From NCBI GenBank assembly GCA_028583405.1, contig CM053256.1:6655527-6719526 (forward strand): a stretch of 64,000 nt of DNA, written 5' to 3'. Both the position numbers and the translations under genes were made by a program. The stretch comes from Pogonophryne albipinna (lineage: Eukaryota; Chordata; Actinopteri; Perciformes; Artedidraconidae). The notes beneath the pieces were generated by a model. It was not told where the DNA came from, did not search any database, and worked only from the letters and a program-made list of their open reading frames with translations. Position 1 is the first letter of the stretch; each line of letters begins with the position of its first letter. Shown here piece after piece: positions 1-13,522 of the stretch.

Positions 1-3000
1 AATATATTTTAATATACATTGTCTTTTAAACTCTAAAACCATATTTGGTGGTTGTTGCAACAATGGAAAAATACCCTTGAATACACTGGAAACGAAAGCC
101 AGGTGTAAGTGGGTTTTCTTTCACATTGGGAAAGAGGTTTGAGTAGAAGAAAGCCTGATCAGAAGGTAGTAACCTTCTGATACTGGTTTAATGTTAACTC
201 TGGTCCAATCTTTAGAGTAATGTTCTTGAGTACCTAAAATACTTCCTGTCCTCTCATAAAAAAATCCTACGATGAAAACAAAAATAGGATGTCATTTATT
301 GTCTACATCTAATTGTAATTATTGAATACAATGTAGACTTAGAAATCTCCTTTGGATGTGTAACTTGTAAACTATAGGTCGGTTAAGTAAACTTGTAAAA
401 TGTTCTAAAAACATGACGTATAGAATGTAAACATAAAGAAAAGTTCCCTGTTAAGGGAGTAGATCAGATCTGGTGACTCACTCGCTGTCAACAAATCACA
501 GACGTAAGTCCAGTTTATGACCTTGACTCACGCGTGCATCTCGTAAAGCATCAACAAACTAAGATCGTTTGAAAAAGAGAAGCTTTCCTGTTTATGAACT
601 CACATAATTGTCTAACAAACAGACTTTCTGCTCTCCGACAGAGCAGCTTGGATCTGTATTTAGCAGAACCACACAGGCTTCCTGCTCTGCATCATCCAAG
701 CTGAAGTTTTATTTTATGGCAAACTGTCACTGGAGCATATTAAGATTCACTCCTGCTGTAGCTGTGGTTTGAATAGAAAGAAACAACACCGCCTGGGTAT
801 CTGAGGGGTCCCAGCTCAACACAGCACCACCTGACGATTGACAGGTAAACACAGAGTCTATCTCTCTAATGAAGTGTTCAAATGAACTGCTGATGGACAG
901 TAAATATATACGGATATAGATTTCTCCATGTAAAACATAATAAGCGTATCCTCAGTAATCACTGACACATTCAGTGTGAGAAATAGATTGATTACTCCCT
1001 TAATGAAAGAGCAATGACATTGCTATTTAGGGATGCTACTGATTTAACAACATGCAGCAGCAGTAATTTTCCTTTCAAATATGTTTGATTACTTTGGAAA
1101 TGGTATGGAAATTAGATGCGAGGGAAATCGAAACCCATCTGCTAGTCCATCGCTTAGATTTAGCAAGCTTGTATTAATGCAATGCATTTCATTATTGTAC
1201 TGAAGAGTGAACGTATGAGCTAATGACTGTGGAAATACTTCAGGATAGACACAGAGTTTGTAAAAGGATCTCCTTCCTGTAGTCGGTTTTGCTCATATGA
1301 TGCAATATATTGAAACTTTAAGACTTGTGATCGAGTCATAATGAAGCTGCCGTGGATCAGGATGAATCCAGAGAAAGCTGCAAGTGAATACCCTGAACAC
1401 CATTGGGGGGCATGCTGGAGACTTTGACATAAAAAGCACCCCCTGTGGACTTAAAACGGTTCCCATTGACTGTTGTTTTATCATCGTAGAGCTGACGGTG
1501 CTTTGTTTCAATATGAATGGGTAGCTTCAGGCTGGTCACTGATGTGTTTCCCCGTTCTTTTGTTTTGTAAATGGAGTAATTGGTCTTTTCACACATCAGT
1601 CTGACTACAGTTGGGTGTAACCACTAGATCGCATCACATTTTGAGAATCTCAGGAACTCATTGAGAAGCCTAAGAACCATTTGTGGTCCAAGCAAGTATA
1701 ACTATTGTTAATAACTTATTGCAGATATAGATTTTGGTTTCCATATCGTTGTTGACACGAACAAACAGTTGTGTAGCTAATTTACTGAATACTCTATAGG
1801 AAAATAAGTGAGGTCATACATGTGTTGAGCGCCTCTCTTTACTGCAGTAAAATAACAGGAACAATCTCTTCATCTCTTCACCTTTCTTTTACACTTTACA
1901 TTTGTACCACAGTATTTTACAAAAAAAACCTGACATGCTGTTTAAGACAACCAAAATGTCACACTGAACAATCTCCATATTTGCCTAATTGTCATTGCTC
2001 TGGAAATATGATGGGACATTTATGGACCATTTTGCACATGGTTTATTTACATGCTGAGGTTCAAGGTAATAACATTTCCTATTGCTTATATCACTCATTG
2101 TCATGTTTTAGTTGTTGTTCGGAGATTGTGGAATGGAAAAGGCTTGCCTGCACCTCCACGTTCATAATGGCTGCGGCTTTGATATTTATCAGTAATGTGT
2201 CTTTTTGGCTTGTACACAGTAACACAAACACAGAGATGATTTGTTTTTTCTGACAAATGAGAGCCTCCGAATACAATGGAAAAATAGCAGCTAACTTTGT
2301 GTGACTCTCCATCAACCTTTTGTCTGATTCACTCTCGAATGTTATCTCTCAATGACCCGTCATTAAATCTTCATTAATCTCTTTATTTGTATTCATATCC
2401 CTAACCCTTCTTACTTTGATAAATAAAATATGTATAACTATGAGCATGTTGTGAAATATTGATTTCATGTGAATAATACACATAGGATAATGCTGTTTGA
2501 ATAATTCAGAACCGATTGAAATGAACGTTAATTCCCATTGTTTAATTCAGTTGAAAAAGAAGGAAAGCTGAATGCTATTGATGGCAATAATATTGATTAT
2601 TGCAACTTCTATAGGATGCGATCATCTAATGTTAATGGCAGCCGTATTTTGAAATGTTGGAATAGATGGTTTGGTATCAAGCTTAAATCCTTCACTACTC
2701 GTTAACATGTTTACTGCTGAATTTCAGTACTCATTTAAAAAGATGCGTCAGAGTAAAAGGTTTTCCACATGCTGTGTATTGCTATGCAAAATAGAGGCTC
2801 TGGACGACAGCCATTCAGACCTAAGCTTCAGGCACTATTGAATTGACCTGAAATGTACAAATACTTAAGAAACGACACAAAGATGGTTTCCAATGAGTTC
2901 CTGAATACACCAGACGACCAACTAAACGGCTGGAGCTCCCGTGCTAGACGCCCCTGCTAATCACACAAATTAGCACCAGAACAAAGGAAAGCTGTGGCTG

Positions 3001-3802
3001 ACGGGAATGTGATGTGTGTTTTTAGGTATTCACAAATAAAGTGAATGGACAGACACAATCTATGAACTGATGATAGCTATGCAGTAAAAGTCAGAGAATC
3101 ACAAGAGATATTACAGTCCACCTGTGAACTGTAATATCTCACTCTAGCCTTTGCTAATAGTTGTGTCAATCCATCCAAAACTTGCCAAGAAATGTCATAA
3201 AATAATGAACATCTTGAGTTGGTGATGAGGGAAATGTAAGGGATCCACCATAGTTCAGTTAATACATCCTCTGCAAGCCACACATCTTTGGAACAAAATC
3301 TTGGCAATCCATATGCCAGTTTTTGGAATATTTTGGTTTGCAAAGAAAATAGTAACTGGCAAACAGACACATAGCCACACTACTGGCATGGCTGAAACAC
3401 ATTACTTCATATGTTCAATTACTTTTTTAAATAGTGCTGCTTTATTTATTTTACACCAAGGTGTACTACTTTTTTTTTTGTATTAATCTTAATAATGTGT
3501 GCCTACATTTGTATTTAATGTACATCTATTATTTTTTCTTTCACCTGTTTTCTGCCTTTTGTCTGTACCTTGCTGCTGTGACGCCATAACCTTTCCCCAA
3601 TGTGGGATGAATACAGGTTTTCTGATTCGGACACGACAGTATACGTTTTTACTCAGTTTTCTACTGTTACTAATGAAAGAAATATGACCTGCCCTAACAG
3701 AATTCTATTTATGTGAAGGTCATCAAGACTGACACCAGAGCAGGTAGGTTGTAATGTGGTTTTGAGTTGTTTTCTGTGTTTGTGGCAGGAGCAGTGGCTC
3801 AC
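1..3802 (-). other. start of intron 3 of znf385d-like gene
   Basis: The sequence left of the exon 3 donor is AT-rich and lacks recognisable exons to the window edge, so the next exon is more than 3.8 kb away. A 143-codon open frame on the plus strand at 1822-2253 and others below 100 codons have no recognisable motif and are taken as chance. Only a small perfect hairpin at 3105-3140 stands out. Confidence 0.65.
3105..3140. repeat. perfect 13-bp stem hairpin
   Basis: GAGATATTACAGT at 3105-3117 is exactly complementary to ACTGTAATATCTC at 3128-3140, with a 10-base loop. It could be a remnant of a palindromic element or chance; no larger element boundaries were seen. Confidence 0.6.
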
Positions 3803-3910
3803 CTGTGAGTTGAACCTTAGCTGGCAAACGCTGCAGGAGACATGCCTTCTCTTTGCGGTGGGAGGGAGGCCGAGGGTGTGATGGAGGACAGCTTTCTGCA
3901 CAGGGTCCAT
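3803..3910 (-). CDS. znf385d: znf385d-like coding exon 3 (first zinc finger, N-terminal half)
   Basis: On the minus strand a classic acceptor (CTCTCCCTCCTGCAG) is followed by exactly 36 codons and a donor GTGAGCC. The peptide begins MDPVQKAVLHHTLGL, a signature of all ZNF385 paralogues, then a basic KRR patch, then SCSVCQLRFNSQ. The two cysteines of CSVC/SC are the first pair of a matrin/U1-type C2H2 finger; the histidine pair should lie in the next exon, outside the window on the left. Both ends are phase 0, matching exon 2. Related proteins have HTFG where this has HTLG, and the linker before the finger is unusually divergent (PPTAKRRHV). An internal Met right after the acceptor could also serve as a start in shorter isoforms, but here it is most simply an internal residue. 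Confidence 0.92.
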
Positions 3911-4177
3911 CTGCAGGAGGGAGAGACAGAGAGAGGCTAATTAAAACAGTTGTCAACTGACCTGTAAATCTCCACTCGATCGATCACTCGGCTGTAAAGA
4001 GGACAGATGCTGCCTGGAACGTTATAGAACGCCGGCAATTCATCTTTTGCTTCAATAGGTGATTTCTGTCTCTGACATTAACAAAGACATATCTGGAAGT
4101 AATTCAATATTTGGTTACTAAAGGCATTCTCTCTATCAGTGTTTAACTTTAAGGGACCTTAATGTAATGGCCATAAG

Positions 4178-4644
4178 CAGGGGCGGTTCTAGGGGGGGCA
4201 GGGGGGCCAGTGCCCCCCTAACACTGACCTCTGACCCCCCTGTGGCCCCCCTAACAATGAAAAGTTTTTTTTTAGTTTTTTTTAAATGTATATTTTCTGG
4301 TACTCGGTTTGCCAAAAACCGCAGGATTTTGTTGCTGTAATGTGAGATTGTGCAGACACCCTTATGTAAAGTAGAGATGTAACTGTTCATTGCCTTTATT
4401 TTTATATAAATATGGTGTGAGTGCAAACATTGCACTATAACTTAAGCTGAAGCTAACAGTAATAACTATAAGATCTATCTGAAATAAATAAGTGTACTGA
4501 AACAAATACCAATAACTGTATTGCATTGTTTTCTTATGCGCAATTACTTCATACTGTCTAGTTCTCTTTTTCGTCCTGCATTTATTGTGCCCCCCCTCAG
4601 AAAATAACTGGCCCCCCAGTCAAATTGGTCTAGAACCGCCACTG
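4178..4644. mobile_element. hAT-type MITE, 467 bp, with near-perfect 8-bp target duplication
   Basis: The ends are CAGGGGCGGTTCTAG (4178-4192) and CTAGAACCGCCACTG (4630-4644), inverted copies differing at one base. The flanks GCCATAAG (4170-4177) and GCCATAGG (4645-4652) match at 7 of 8 positions, as expected for an 8-bp hAT duplication. There is no coding capacity. Subterminal G/C runs (GGGGGGGC, TGCCCCCC) on both sides extend the inverted symmetry. Short CAGNGG ends are typical of hAT. Confidence 0.85.
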
Positions 4645-5703
4645 GCCATAGGCAAAATCCCTCAAGTGAGCACATTACTTTACACCGCATGCATTTTTGC
4701 ATCTCTTTATTATCAGCAAATCCCCAGAAAAGACAAAAAAACATTGATATATTCAACAAGTTCTGTCTGTGTGACCACAGTTGGCTAATGCCTTAATGTT
4801 ATAGAATTATATTGTTGTCCCCAAAAAATGTAAACACATAACGAGCTGTTGGTGAAATATTAGTCAGTGATGCATGACAAATATTCTGCCTAAAACTCAA
4901 TAATAATCTAAGCAATGTAAAAGGATACCACATGCAAACGGCTGAGATCTTTGTCCATGGCAGACGTTTTTTGACTATAAATAAGGTACAAATAGGGTTC
5001 AAAGCCTCACTAGATCCAAGGAGAATACGTTCTTCAACTCCCTTTTCCACTTGACATAAGTGCCACAAGGTTTGTATCATGCCTAGCATTTGACATATTC
5101 TTCTTATGAAAAAGAGCTAGGAAAAAATTGTAGATAGACCAACAATCTGTAGTCCAATCTGAAGGAAATGAATTCATTGTTTCTTTTGCAGTGAAAAGTG
5201 TGCCTGATGTTGCGACTGGAAGACAGCCCAGCTCTATGTCGAGGGGCACAAGCCATATCAAGCTGTTGCTTCGCTGAAAATACCTGTTGGCAAGATAAAT
5301 TCCTTGCGTCTCACGCATAAAAAACGCTATTACTATAGTTGTTTTAAGTAAGCAGGTAAATCCTTTAATTTCTCCTATGTATAAATGAATGTGATGAATG
5401 GCTCTGGCCTGTGTCATGCATACTCTCATCACTGTGGTATTAGTTGCACAATTTGGCACTGTTACAATACAATATGTGCTTGTAAAGTTGATCACAGTGC
5501 AATATGACCTACTCTATGCATAATATTGTTTTGGTCCATCTCTATGATATGCATGTCTCGGTCACAGCTTCCCATTGAAGTCATGCATTGCTTTACTTTT
5601 ATTTTTTTGTTTCAGCATTTTCAGTTTACATAATATCTCTCCCTTTTTCTGTTATGGTACACCATTCAGATGCATTAATAATACATTTTTGGTGCCCTAA
5701 AAC

Positions 5704-5830
5704 AGTGGTTCCCAACCTGGGGAAGATCGCAGGGGGGGCGCCAGGCCTCAGATGATTTGAGGCCAAATATCATATTTAGACTTTTTTTTTTTTTTTTAAA
5801 TATAATTGTAAAGCAATACATGATTGTCAC
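5704..5830. mobile_element. one end of a hAT-like element (fragment)
   Basis: CAGTGGTTCCCAACCTGGGG is the terminal sequence of a widely distributed hAT family in vertebrates. The matching opposite end was not found nearby, so this is probably a truncated copy; the right limit is uncertain and the sequence grades into a T-rich run at 5783-5796. Confidence 0.5.
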
Positions 5831-7229
5831 TAAAAGCCTTGTCTCTACATTACAATAAAATATAAAAAATAATTGATGAATTAATTTGAATAACAATTCA
5901 AGTTAGTAGCTATTAAAGGCATAAAAAGACAGAAATGTATAATTCTTTCTTTAATAGAAATGTTTCTTCTGCCCGTAAAGTGTCCAAACCAGGCTTTGCT
6001 GGATAAGCGCATTTTTAAAACATAGTCATTGTCCATGCCGGTTTCAGTTGGATTATTTGTCACAGTTGCTCCGATCAGATCGGTCTCCTCCATTTTGTAG
6101 ATTATTTACGACTTTTGAATCCGGCTTACTTTGAGCATGTGTTTTAAACAGTTTAATCCCTTTGTGAATTGTTTCCACTTGCGCCGTCCTTTCATTTCTT
6201 CATACAGCGGGAATCCAAATTAATTACTCCTGTGTCCAATAACCATCAAAGTCACTTCAATAGTGCTCCTTAATTACACTTTCATCCTCCTTTAGCAAAA
6301 TACTTCACATTCATCTAGTTTGTGACAGTAGTTGTATATGCTGATTTCCTAAAGCAATTTAAATTCACCTAAATTCACACATAATCTCCACATTCATGTT
6401 TTGGGCTAACAAGGAGTGTGCACGCTCCTGCTCTGCTGCACGCTGCTTGTCTGGTTGGTATCTGCCTCCCTGTGTGTGGTGACAGGGCTTTGGGGAATGA
6501 ACAAACACATCCGCTTTGCAGAGAAAGTGTCTCAATAGGCCCCACTTGGCTGCAAAAGGAGAAAAGGTGCCGTCAGTGTGTGAGAGGATTAATCCACCAT
6601 GACAATTGTGCTGCAGAAGGTAGGCACTATGCTGTCACTTTCTGTGGACGTCGTTAGGCTGAACTGCGGCTCTTTCTTTACTATTTGCCGTTTTCAAAGT
6701 ACTTATATGCAGAGGTTGAAAAAGTTTTCTGAGAAATTGACCTTTGGAAAACTTTTTTTTTCTACGAGCAGTAATCATCTATGAAGGTTTCATTTACCCT
6801 TATGCTTTATGTATATGATACATCCATTTTGTTTATTGATATTTTATCATTGACATGATAATACTGATTATCTGATAATTGTCTTATTTCCTATTTTTAT
6901 TCATCCATCTTTTACATATTTGAATTGCCAACAATCCTTTTAAAATTAATTTATTTTTATGTTTTTATTATAAATAAAAATGCTTTGAATGACCTTTATT
7001 TGTTTCAAAGAATCACAGAGTTATTTGTTTATTGGATACGCCTGTAAAGTCTAATGCAATGTATTATGGGTACAGTAAATCCTTTTTTATTAAAGTCACA
7101 TGTTTAAAAGGGAGGTAGTTTCAACTATGGTGATGTTTGAGGTTGTTGTTGCTGGTCTTTACTGGAAATTGTTCCGGATATTTGGATTTTCACCGACATT
7201 ACCCTGGAGCAGGCATGGAAATCCGGCAA

Positions 7230-7460
7230 ACAATTGTTGAAGACTGACGCAGGAAGGCGAGTAATCAGGTGCAGGTGACAGGGATGGCTGGAACGCTACA
7301 GCAGCTTGGAGACATTGACAATCTGGCAAAGACTGGCTGTAAACGGGTCTCTGTATTCACACTGTGACGGGCTGAATGAGGAGCAGCTGGGCAGGCAGGG
7401 GACTGAGTCAAGTGATTTCTAGAGGAGGTAAACTTACGAGGTCGACTAAAGGGTATGTGA
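7230..7460 (-). mobile_element. possible degenerate LTR fragment
   Basis: Phrases such as GGTGCAGGTGACAGGGATGG, GACAATCTGGCAAAGACTGG and GAATGAGGAGCAGCTGGG resemble the LTRs of fish gypsy-type elements as I remember them, in the orientation of the LTRs at 59995-62786. No partner LTR or target duplication was found. The call is from memory and tentative. Confidence 0.35.
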
Positions 7461-8489
7461 CGTAAAAACATGGAACGGAAAATTCCAGGAAAGTCAGAGT
7501 TTGAAAAGAGAAGAAAGAGGTTGAAGAGTGGGAACAGGGAAGCCTTGAACACGTCGCTATGACAGAAGCTCTGCTCTACGGACGGCCTCCCACATCCCTC
7601 CAGGCCGGTCAGGGGGCCACCAAGAAGTTGGACACAGGATGACTTGTCTTAGAGGGACTGAATGGTAGATAGTTTAATGAGACAGAAGTTCAAACCTATA
7701 GCATTCAGCCCATAAATTGCTGTGTGGTGTGACTGTCAGATAGCTTGTTTCAGAAAGTCATATACATTTCCTGATTCAGCCCTGCCAAATATGACTTCAG
7801 CAAGGTGTAGATGGGGTTTCCTGAACTTCAACCAGCTGACCGTTCTGATGGAGTACACTGGGGCCTTTATACTCATGTGGTTCTGAATTTGACATCAGAA
7901 ATAATGCCAAAAGGTGCAATAAATGCTCATTACTCATGATTTTTAACTGAGCAACGGAGTCAAAATCTATGAATGTAGTGTACACTACACATTTTGTATC
8001 CTTTTCATCCATATGCCGTGTCTCCAATAAAGTGAGCTGTAACTTGGGATCTGAAATGGTTGCACTTATACAGATTGAATTCAATCAATTGTTTCTGGCA
8101 GAATGAATGCACTTGCTTTTAGACATGTAATCAAAATCTGGCTACAATAAAATGTTCCCCTCACAGCTAAACAATTACAGCAATTGAGTTGTCAGTGAAG
8201 TGAGGGAGTCTCACATGAATCACTCACAGAGCATATGTTCACAGACAATACTCAGTGATACTCCATTGTGGCACTTAACATAAAATGTGTTGTGAGGAAT
8301 GGCATTTTGCTTCAGCTATGCAGCACATTTATATTTCTGATAGGATTGTATCCACAGAGTGTGCTTCGTGTAACCTGGAAAAAAGGTGCTGGTCTCCAGG
8401 GAAACTATAAGTTATTTAAGATAAAAATTATCAAACTGCTACAACCAGGACAGATGCTACATGCTAATGCTATTAGCTAATATATTTGT

Positions 8490-8795
8490 AGATAGAATCG
8501 GAGGGATGAAACCCCTCTATAATGGTCACACATGCAGAGCACACACAGTGACATTTGGCCTCTGCATTTAACCCATCCTAGAACCAGGAGTCTACTAGGA
8601 GCAGTGGGCAGCTATTGTACAGCGCCCGGGGAGTGAGGGGGGAAGGGGGTTGTCCGGTGCCTTGCTCAAGGGCACCACAGCAGGGCCCAGGAGGTGAACT
8701 GGGACCTCTCCAAGTAGCAGTCCACACTCCATATTTAGGTCTGTTCGGGGACTTGAACCGGCGACCCTACGGCTCACAGTCCAAGCCCCACAGGA
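8490..8795 (-). mobile_element. tRNA-derived SINE (about 300 bp)
   Basis: Read on the minus strand, the head contains GGTTCAAGTCC (RC of 8750-8760), a near-consensus pol III B box, preceded by a tRNA-like GAGCCGTAGGGTCGCC. Then follows a body with CCCTTGAGCAAGGCACCG, a stretch shared by many fish SINEs, and ending in an A/T-rich tail around 8490. The degraded A box means it is most likely inactive. It should not be called a tRNA gene, because no cloverleaf can be completed. The exact boundaries and the target duplication were not resolved. Confidence 0.65.
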
Positions 8796-11700
8796 TGTTG
8801 TAAGTGATGTAATTTAAAAAAAAGCTTACATTACCAAATGTTTCTATATTATATGATATCAATGACTCTGAAATTAATGTTTTAATTGTCATATATTGAA
8901 AGAATGATCATTTGTTCTCTGTCGCTTTTTAGCATCTTGTAGCTCCTTGTGGTCTTATTTACCAACGTTTCTTAATATGACCTATCTCTCATAGGAACAC
9001 ACACACATAACCACACACTGCATTTCTTTATATCTGTTAGTAAATGCTAAATGGTCAATCAATGGTCTGATCAAACCAATGCACTATACCAGCTCAGCAC
9101 CAAACATCACCAGTTAGCAACTAATCATAGTGGGACACTTTGCAGCTAAATTCCAGATATTTCACTTAGGAATAGTTTCATACTAAAACAGAGACACAAT
9201 TAGAATGGCTATTGGTCTTATCATTAGTAAAAACACACATTTAAATGGATGCTAATTAGGCTACTTGATCTGTAATTTGGGTAATGGTTGCCAACACGTG
9301 ACATATATCGGCTTCAAAAAGGTGATAATATATTCAGTTTAGGGCATTTCCCACTGCGTGTGGGTGGCCAAAAACTCAACCAATGCTGATTTAGGGAAGA
9401 AACAAGTCTGATTTGCTCTTTATATGTATTCATATATGATGGACAATGCACTTCAGAGACCATATGAGTGTAAGGTCTACTGGATGATGCAGGTGGAGAA
9501 AAGGGCATCTCAGGTCCTTTTACCTTACTGCTTAAGCACAATTTGCAGTTATTCTGAATTGTAGCTCTCATGAAAGTCGAGAGATAATAAAAGCTGTAAC
9601 TGCTTTACCAGTCTTTAAAAGGTAGGATGATCTAAAACACTTAACAGTTGGGGAAACACATTTGATACATTATAATTTCCTGAAAATGTGTCCTAAAATG
9701 AAACATCTATATTATACAGGAGAGCATTTAAAAGCAGCTAATGTCAGGGAGTAACCTTGCTGTGCACACTCAGCCTTATGAAACAGGCTGCATTGAATGT
9801 GTAGGCAATGTCAAAGAGGTAGAAGCAATAGCACCCACTTCCTCTATTGAAATGCACATAATGATATTCAGTGAAATATGCAGCTTTTCACAAAACACTG
9901 AAAACGCTGCATTACAATATCAGAGCGGGGACTTTCCTCTGCCTTTGCACTGTGTTACTGTCGTTTTGCAACAGTCGACCTTTGTACTGTAAATCTCGCC
10001 CAAGTTTTTGGGATGGGAGTAGAGGATGACACATGGGGCTGGCGAGGCTCGCTGGCAAGGGGGAAACCACTACAGCAGAGAAGCAGACGCACTGCAGCCT
10101 GCTGGAAAAGCTCTGGAAAGCGAACGCCAGTTAAAAACATCTGGGCCACGAGAGCACGGATGACCTCTTCTTAGAAGCACGCACTAGGCTAGAAGCATGT
10201 TATTTCTCCTTCACTGTGGCTCACATGCTGTGAAATGGATCTGTGGTGTCGACGCCACAAGCAATGGCACAATCGTGCACAGTGATCAGCAGAGATTTAA
10301 GTACGTGGCAATGTCATTAATCACCGGGTATAAAGTGGATCTGTGAGAATATATTCCACTGTGCTATTATTGGCAGTGTCGCTATTTCAACCACAATTCA
10401 GCGCCATTATTCCACCACCTACTTTGAATCATTTCCATGTTTCTTTCAAAGAAATCCCCCTGTCACATAGCATTTTGCCTCTGCTCTGAAACATGATGTT
10501 CAGGGCTCATCTGCAGAGAGCAGCTGCAATGCTCCAGCTCCCATCACCCACCCACTGAGCTACACACTCCACAGGGCCACGCCTGCTAGGGACGGAAATG
10601 TCGCCGGAGCAAATGTACCGCGACGCACATATAATGCACGCCCAAACACACAGTACACACACCCACACACACGCCAAAGCATATCACACATGCCCATTTC
10701 AAGACTGCAGCAGCGTACAGTGCATTCAGTGTCATCTTTCAAATCACTTCCTGAAGCACTAATATGCCATTTTTACTCAGTTGGTTGATTTCCAGCCCTA
10801 GGACTTGTCAATCATCTTGATGAGCTGTCTGCCTTGAAACAGCCTCTCGCCTGAGGCTGAGGTAACCGTAAAGCCGCCGCAGACGATCAGAGAGCAGATG
10901 GCGAACACAACCAATCCGCAATTAAAGAAAAATAAATGTCTGCAGTGTTTTTGAACAGGTCTTGTACTCGCATAAACATCCTAAACAGTCGAAAAAGCTA
11001 TTTCAAGTGAACATGGAGGGTTACGCATGTATCACACAGTGTCAAAGACAGCCATGTGTGCCTTAGCTGATTTATTTAAGTAAATGTTGCATAATGAAGC
11101 TTGAAATAGCTTTCATTGGGATCCTTGTTTTGCTTTTTAATGGGTTCTATAAAAGGTAAGTCTAGCTTCCTAGAATTAGGAGGATTGTTTCTAAACCTCC
11201 TTTAATGTTTTTCTCTTTCTGCCTTCATGTACGCTTTTTAATTATTTAATGACATTTCAGAGGTGTTTGACCATTAACAGCAATTCAAAAGCTTGACGAT
11301 AAATAAAGTGTAACTTTTAAATTGTTAATTTGATTTGTTGGCCTTCTGAGAAAAAATGCATGAAGATTCAGTAACCGTAACAATGTAAGTAAATCAATTT
11401 TTTCCTTCACCCGGATCTCTGTCTGTGGGAGTCTCCTTTCATTCCTCTGTCTGTCTTTGATTCGCACTGAAGTGTCTCTGTCAGAGGAAACGTCGGCAGC
11501 GTGTCGACAGGGGTTTAAGCAGGTCATTTGCTGGATACTATCTGACAGCCCACAGAAGGCCTGTCCGTCTCAAAGTTCAGCACAGCAGCCGCCGCTGACA
11601 CCCTGCCCCACTCAGCGCTGCCAGATAATGTGACAGTGATGAGCTGAGAGGCCGACTGACGGCTGATAAAAGGGACGAAAACACACACTGAGTGCTATCT

Positions 11701-13220
11701 GTTTTGGTCGCACAAGGCTTTTGTATGCCAACCGTCCCTGGTATCGGCTTGTGTGTGACAGAAGGAGCTGGTGTGAAACAAACAAGCTGGGTTTAAAATA
11801 CTCAACAAAGGCTCAAATAATCAATTATGTGACATGTTGGTTTAATTCCTCTGTCTGAATGCTTTCTGGGGAGATTACAATCTCTTTGAAGGAGCATTAT
11901 TGCTGCCCTACAACTTGCACACGTTAATTATCCTGCATCATGTAGGTTTGTTTTCTGTTACGTGATATGTTTGCGAAAGCATGTTATTGACTTTTTACAG
12001 AAAGTCACACCCCACAGTAAACAAAATGTTTTCTCTACTACCAAAAAGCGACATATAAGAGAACCTGCTTTCCACCACGCATTAACAATCACTTCGTTGT
12101 TAATTATTGATGCTGTTATGGTTTGTTTGTCAGTAAAGCCAATCTGCATTTGGTTAATCATCTTATAAGCAACACATAAAATGGTGGTTTTCCATCAACA
12201 GTATAACTCAAAGTGTTTCATTATGCATGTGAATGTATATATATATCATTTATCATTTATTTGGTCAAACGAATTATCATCAGAATATCTTGGAGGTGTA
12301 AACGTGCTGTCTACGAACACAACTGAGAGCAATACAACTCATGTTTTGGATAGAAAAAGAAACACAATCTCACACTTGAAAAAATCTATATTATTACAAA
12401 AACAACATGACAATCTTTTTATATATATTTTGCCTTCATGTTTGTTTAAAACAAATCCTTTCTGAAGGATTATTTTTGTGATTTTACAATTATTTGAAAA
12501 ACTCCTGTTAAATACACCCGCTGATCTTATAATTAAACTGCAAAGGCTGTGTATATGTTTATGCAAATCATTTGGTAACCATGGTAACAGAGCAGGGTTT
12601 TTGTAATCAATCAGTCAAACTGAGTCGGCAGCGCATGTATCCGTGTACTTCACTTCATTAACTCCATTAAAAAGTGCGTGACATAGCGATCCCACAGTAA
12701 TACCCTGCGGATCATGGCTTCATTATTCACAACATGTGGTCGATTTTCAGTCTAATAATTGTAATAATCTTCATAATAAGTAATTTTTTTACACATATAT
12801 ATACATATGAAAAGCTTTAAAGTACAGCATGACCTGCAGTCAGTCATCAGACTTTGATTTCCCCATGAGTCCTGATGATCACGGTAAGAAATGCAACCCA
12901 ATAAATGATACTCCTGTCTGCATGACTTCATGTATACTCCTCTCTGTTCATTTGTAAAGAAAAATCAGTTTGAACACGAACCTGCAAGAATAAACCAAAC
13001 AGCGGAAGTCAACATTTTTGTAAAACATGGCCATGGTGGTTAAAAGAAACACATTTTGACAGCAGGTAGGAGAAGGAGTGTAAACCACATGCGCTGGTGT
13101 CAAATTCTATCACTTCATAGCCCGATTTTCCACCTGAATGCCTCTCAAAAGAGGTTAAAGAGACAACACTCAGCATATCAGGAGATATAAACACAGGTAG
13201 CTTTAGGTGTTTCAAGATGA

Positions 13221-13522
13221 CGGCCCGTCCACACGGTGGCATGTGTTGAAGCTTCAACGCTTCTGCCCATTCACTTTGAATGAGGTGACGTCACGCTTTG
13301 CCGAACTGCATTGTGGGAGCGTCGCATCGCTTTGCTCGCGTTGCTCGCTTCAAAAGTTGAGCAATGTTCAACTTTTGAAGCTTCGACGGTGCCAGTACAA
13401 GCTCTAGCGAATCAACCGTGTGCTTGTGTGTCCGGGGCGGGAGATTCATGTGATTGGTTGTTGGTCTAGCTTCAGACACGCCCGCCGGCAAGCTTCAACG
13501 CACGACGCCGTGTGGACGCTGC
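13221..13522. mobile_element. short inverted-repeat element (MITE), about 300 bp
   Basis: CGTCCACACGG at 13226-13236 is the exact reverse complement of CCGTGTGGACG at 13508-13518. GC content is higher than in the surroundings and the element contains its own hairpin, TTCAAAAGTTGA / TCAACTTTTGAA, around 13350-13380, plus a GTGACGTCAC palindrome near 13285. Small open frames across it are not credible genes. Superfamily and target duplication were not determined. Confidence 0.65.

Noticed and set aside
1822..2253. 143-codon open frame on the plus strand
   Set aside because: Cys/Ser/Leu-rich product without recognisable features, AT-rich intron, no neighbouring exons.
5034..5495. 153-codon open frame on the minus strand
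   Set aside because: No domain, motif or codon pattern recognised, lies inside intron 2 without flanking splice logic. Length alone is possible by chance in 64 kb read in six frames.
8740..8795. Possible tRNA gene on the minus strand (B box present)
   Set aside because: No acceptor stem or anticodon arm can be completed; it is the head of a SINE.
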